From NCBI RefSeq assembly GCF_001544915.2, contig NZ_FCOE02000021.1, positions 62,001-126,000 on the forward strand: 64,000 nucleotides of DNA. Direction: 5' to 3'. Positions within the stretch are counted from its first letter, which is position 1, and each line of letters begins with the position of its first letter. This stretch comes from Caballeronia pedi. Its GTDB lineage: Bacteria > Pseudomonadota > Gammaproteobacteria > Burkholderiales > Burkholderiaceae. The notes below the pieces were generated by a model. That model searched no databases, had not been told where the DNA came from, and saw only the letters and a list, made by a program, of their open reading frames with translations. The position numbers were made by a program, and so were the translations under genes. This document shows, piece by piece, positions 61,921 through 64,000 of this stretch.

Positions 61921-62844
61921 ATGGAGAGCGACGTCCGCATCCTGGCGGAAGGCTTGATGTTCCCCGAGGGACCGGTCGCGATGTCTGATGGCTCGATCGT
62001 GCTGGTCGAAATCGAGCGTGAGACCATCAGTCGCGTATCCGTGGACGGTACGGTGAGCGTCCTTGCGGAAATAGGCGGAGGGCCGAACGGTCTGGCTTTA
62101 GGCCCGGATGGTGCCTTCTACATCTGCAACAACGGGGGGTTCCTTTTCCGTACCGTTGCCGGACTCAATCGCACTCGACCCGGTATTCATCCAAGCTATA
62201 CGAGTGGCCGCATCGAACGGTTCGACCCGCGTACGGGTACGCTGACGACGCTCTACGACCGTTGTGGCGATCATCCGCTGTGCGGCCCTAACGACATCGT
62301 CTTCGATCACGAAGGCGGCTTTTATTTCACCGATTTTGGCAAGAACCGTCTGCGCGATCGCGATCACGCCGGTCTCTATTACGGTCGAGCCGACGGGTCG
62401 ATGATTGTCGAAGTCGCTTATCCGCTTACCACAGCGAACGGTGTCGGGTTGTCGCCGGACGACCGCGTCGTCTATGTGGCTGAGACTGAGACGGCGCGCT
62501 TATGGGCTTTCGATCTGGAGGCGCCTGGCAGGGCACGCAAGCATCCTTATCCCTCCCCGCACGGCGGGCGTCTCGTGTGCGGGCTTCCGGGTTACCAGCG
62601 ATTCGATAGTCTGGCAGTGGACGTGCAAGGAAATATCTGCGTGGCCACGTTGGTCACCGGCTGTATTACCGTGGTCGCGCCGTCTGGCGAGGTGATGCGG
62701 CAAGTCACGGTGCCGGACGGCATGGTGACGAACATCTGCTTCGGCGGCGCCGATATGAAGACAGCATTTGTCACGATGTCCGGCACCGGACGTCTGGGTG
62801 CGTTGTCCTGGCCGCAAGCGGGGTTGAAGCTCGCCTATTCGTGA
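61921..62844 (+). CDS. SMP-30/gluconolactonase-family lactonase
   Basis: A 307-residue six-bladed beta-propeller hydrolase. LMFPEGPVAMSDGSIVLVE provides the first metal ligand (Glu), GGPNGLALGPDG the second (Asn), CGPNDIVFDHEGGFYFTDFG the third, and ANGVGLSPDDRVVYVAETE the last (Asp). These are the Ca2+-dependent lactonase ligands. GAGGAG lies upstream of the ATG at 61921. It likely opens the lactone of the substrate imported by this operon. Its end overlaps the LysR gene by 10 bp. Confidence 0.9.
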   Translation: MESDVRILAEGLMFPEGPVAMSDGSIVLVEIERETISRVSVDGTVSVLAEIGGGPNGLALGPDGAFYICNNGGFLFRTVAGLNRTRPGIHPSYTSGRIERFDPRTGTLTTLYDRCGDHPLCGPNDIVFDHEGGFYFTDFGKNRLRDRDHAGLYYGRADGSMIVEVAYPLTTANGVGLSPDDRVVYVAETETARLWAFDLEAPGRARKHPYPSPHGGRLVCGLPGYQRFDSLAVDVQGNICVATLVTGCITVVAPSGEVMRQVTVPDGMVTNICFGGADMKTAFVTMSGTGRLGALSWPQAGLKLAYS

Positions 62845-63785
62845 CTGGCTTGCTGCTGTGCACTTGCAAGCAGATGCGTGAGAAAGAGCTGGACGGGCGC
62901 GGGGAGCGACTCCGCCTCGCGCACGCAGATTTTCCAATGCCGCTCGGCCCAAGGTTCGTCCAGCAATACGGCGACCAGGGGAGCAGAGCTGACGTACCGT
63001 TCGGCATGATGCTCGGGCACCAGCCCGACACCGAGCCGCGCCTCGACCATGCTGCGTACCGGCTCGAAACCATTGACCCGGATGGAAAGCTTGAGCGGGT
63101 GGTCAAGGTCTGCCGCCGCGCGCAACACCAGCGAATTCAGATAGCTGCCTTCCTGAGGCCCTACGAGCGGATACTCGGCCACCTCGCGAAACCTCACTCG
63201 GCCAGCACGGCTGAGTGGATGATCGGGCGGCATGATGACGACTAGCCGGTCGCTGCGGTAGGGATAGACCTGCAGCCCAGCGGTGACCGTGGTGCCGCCG
63301 AACACGCCGATATCCGCGGTGTTTTCGGCCACGGCGCGAACGACCGCGGGGCTCAGGCTCTCTTGCAGGTCGATGCGCAGACCGGGATGTCCGTCCAGAA
63401 ACACGCGGATATCCTTGGCAATGTACTGCACGATGGTCGAGAGGCTGGCGTGTAGCCGGATCTGACCGCGCACGCCCTCGGCGTGATCGAGCAGCTCGCT
63501 CTCCATATATTGAATGTCGCGCAGAAGCGTGCGGGCGTGTTGCAGCAGTGCTGCCGCCGCGACTGTCAGTTCCAGGCCCTTGTTGCTGCGCACAAACAGA
63601 GCGGTCTTGAGGAGGTCCTCAAGCTGTGACATGCGCTTGCTGAGAGCCGAAGGAGCGATATTCTCGAATTCTGCTGCCCGCGTGATGCTGCCGTGCTCAC
63701 AGACGGCGATAAACAGCTTCAGCGATTGTAGGTCGAAACGCAACTGAGTCTCCTGAGCGCGGTCTTCTCGCCGCGACGCTTTCAT
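62835..63785 (-). CDS. LysR-family transcriptional regulator
   Basis: A 316-residue regulator with the N-terminal LRFDLQSLKLFIAVCEHGSITRAAEFENIAPSALSKRMSQLE and an effector domain starting GQIRLHASLSTIVQYIAKDI. It is converging on the ten-gene operon, and the only promoter-like region available for it to control that operon is more than 9 kb away at 52548-53257. It may instead act on a divergent gene beyond 63786. The link to the operon is by position only. Confidence 0.88.
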   Translation of the reverse strand: MKASRREDRAQETQLRFDLQSLKLFIAVCEHGSITRAAEFENIAPSALSKRMSQLEDLLKTALFVRSNKGLELTVAAAALLQHARTLLRDIQYMESELLDHAEGVRGQIRLHASLSTIVQYIAKDIRVFLDGHPGLRIDLQESLSPAVVRAVAENTADIGVFGGTTVTAGLQVYPYRSDRLVVIMPPDHPLSRAGRVRFREVAEYPLVGPQEGSYLNSLVLRAAADLDHPLKLSIRVNGFEPVRSMVEARLGVGLVPEHHAERYVSSAPLVAVLLDEPWAERHWKICVREAESLPAPVQLFLTHLLASAQQQASHE

Positions 63786-64000
63786 GTGAAGCGAGAATAG
63801 TCACGGAGTCAGTGGCAAGTCAACCGGCGCAGAGTGCGCACGCTAGAGCTTCTTCGCCATCCGCAATTCGATGAATCCCGACCGTCGCTCCACGCCGGAC
63901 GACTGAAGCGGCTGAACCGACCTTGAACGGGACTACCGATGCGCGGCAGAGATGTGGGCGCGCATCGGCGCCCGCCTCGCGCGGCGCGGGTTATCGCGTG
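63786..64000. other. Window end without a supported gene
   Basis: This 215-bp stretch is upstream of the LysR gene and contains its promoter. A short minus-strand frame ending in TAG at 63843-63845 reads SGVERRSGFIELRMAKKL, which resembles an acetyltransferase C-terminus, but it is stopped again at 63933-63935 and has no start. It is too short to call. Confidence 0.3.

Noticed and set aside
63843..63935. Minus-strand frame resembling an acetyltransferase C-terminus near the window end
   Set aside because: Only about 30 codons between two stop codons and no continuing homologous frame upstream could be read.

Overview
The window looks like chromosomal DNA of a beta-proteobacterium in the Burkholderiaceae, most likely Caballeronia, Paraburkholderia or Burkholderia. 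The coding sequence is very G/C-rich with strong third-position G/C. The Gram-negative trimeric porins (signal peptide ending AHAQSSVTLYG) are typical of that group, and there are many LysR/LacI/IclR-controlled catabolic operons with TRAP, ABC and MFS uptake systems. This is an inference from protein character only. No rRNA, tRNA, CRISPR array, insertion sequence or phage gene was seen.

Layout. 1-1985: end of a DHA2-type MFS exporter and a small 2-TM ion channel. 2008-8727: a sugar-acid-like catabolic operon (TRAP receptor, fused DctQM permease, LacI regulator, 2-hydroxyacid dehydrogenase, amidohydrolase/lactonase, SDR) preceded by three ATCGATACA-type operator sites. 8731-15130: mixed housekeeping and unknown genes (PAS-GGDEF cyclase, hexapeptide acetyltransferase, SET-domain methyltransferase, glycolate-oxidase-type flavoprotein, EamA transporter with a histidine-rich tail, cupin). 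15127-19749: a LysR regulator divergent from an HMG-CoA-lyase-like enzyme, a class III CoA transferase and an MFS carrier, a compact route for a CoA-activated hydroxy-diacid. 19831-22978: small unknown proteins and a porin with a strong terminator. 22989-30463: orphan bacteriophytochrome, then a two-partner secretion pair whose TpsB and TpsA genes converge, then an unknown protein. 30566-31709: a second porin broken by a +1 frameshift in the signal peptide. 31988-38806: an AldA-like aldehyde dehydrogenase, MFS carrier, enolase-superfamily dehydratase and GMC oxidoreductase, followed by a LysR regulator. 38888-42709: an amino-acid-type ABC importer with its IclR regulator and a 16-bp perfect palindrome as likely operator. 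42983-44080: a lipoprotein glycosidase. 44081-45646: an A/T-richer stretch with two weak small ORFs. 45647-51958: a 6.3-kb glycine-rich autotransporter. 52206-52547: a BON-domain periplasmic protein. 53258-62844: a ten-gene same-strand operon with a second leuCDB set, an NMT1-type ABC importer, an SDR, a fumarylacetoacetase-family hydrolase, a second receptor and an SMP-30 lactonase, with a LysR gene converging at its end.

The operon at 53-63 kb is the best candidate for an undescribed system. Its enzymes can be ordered into one plausible route: lactone opening, hydroxyl migration by LeuCD, oxidative decarboxylation by LeuB, oxidation to a 2,4-dioxo acid by the SDR, and hydrolysis to pyruvate plus an acid by the FAH protein. 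The other highlights are the HMG-type CoA cluster, the inverted two-partner secretion locus, the frameshifted porin, the metal-binding tail of the EamA transporter and the LacI and IclR operator palindromes.
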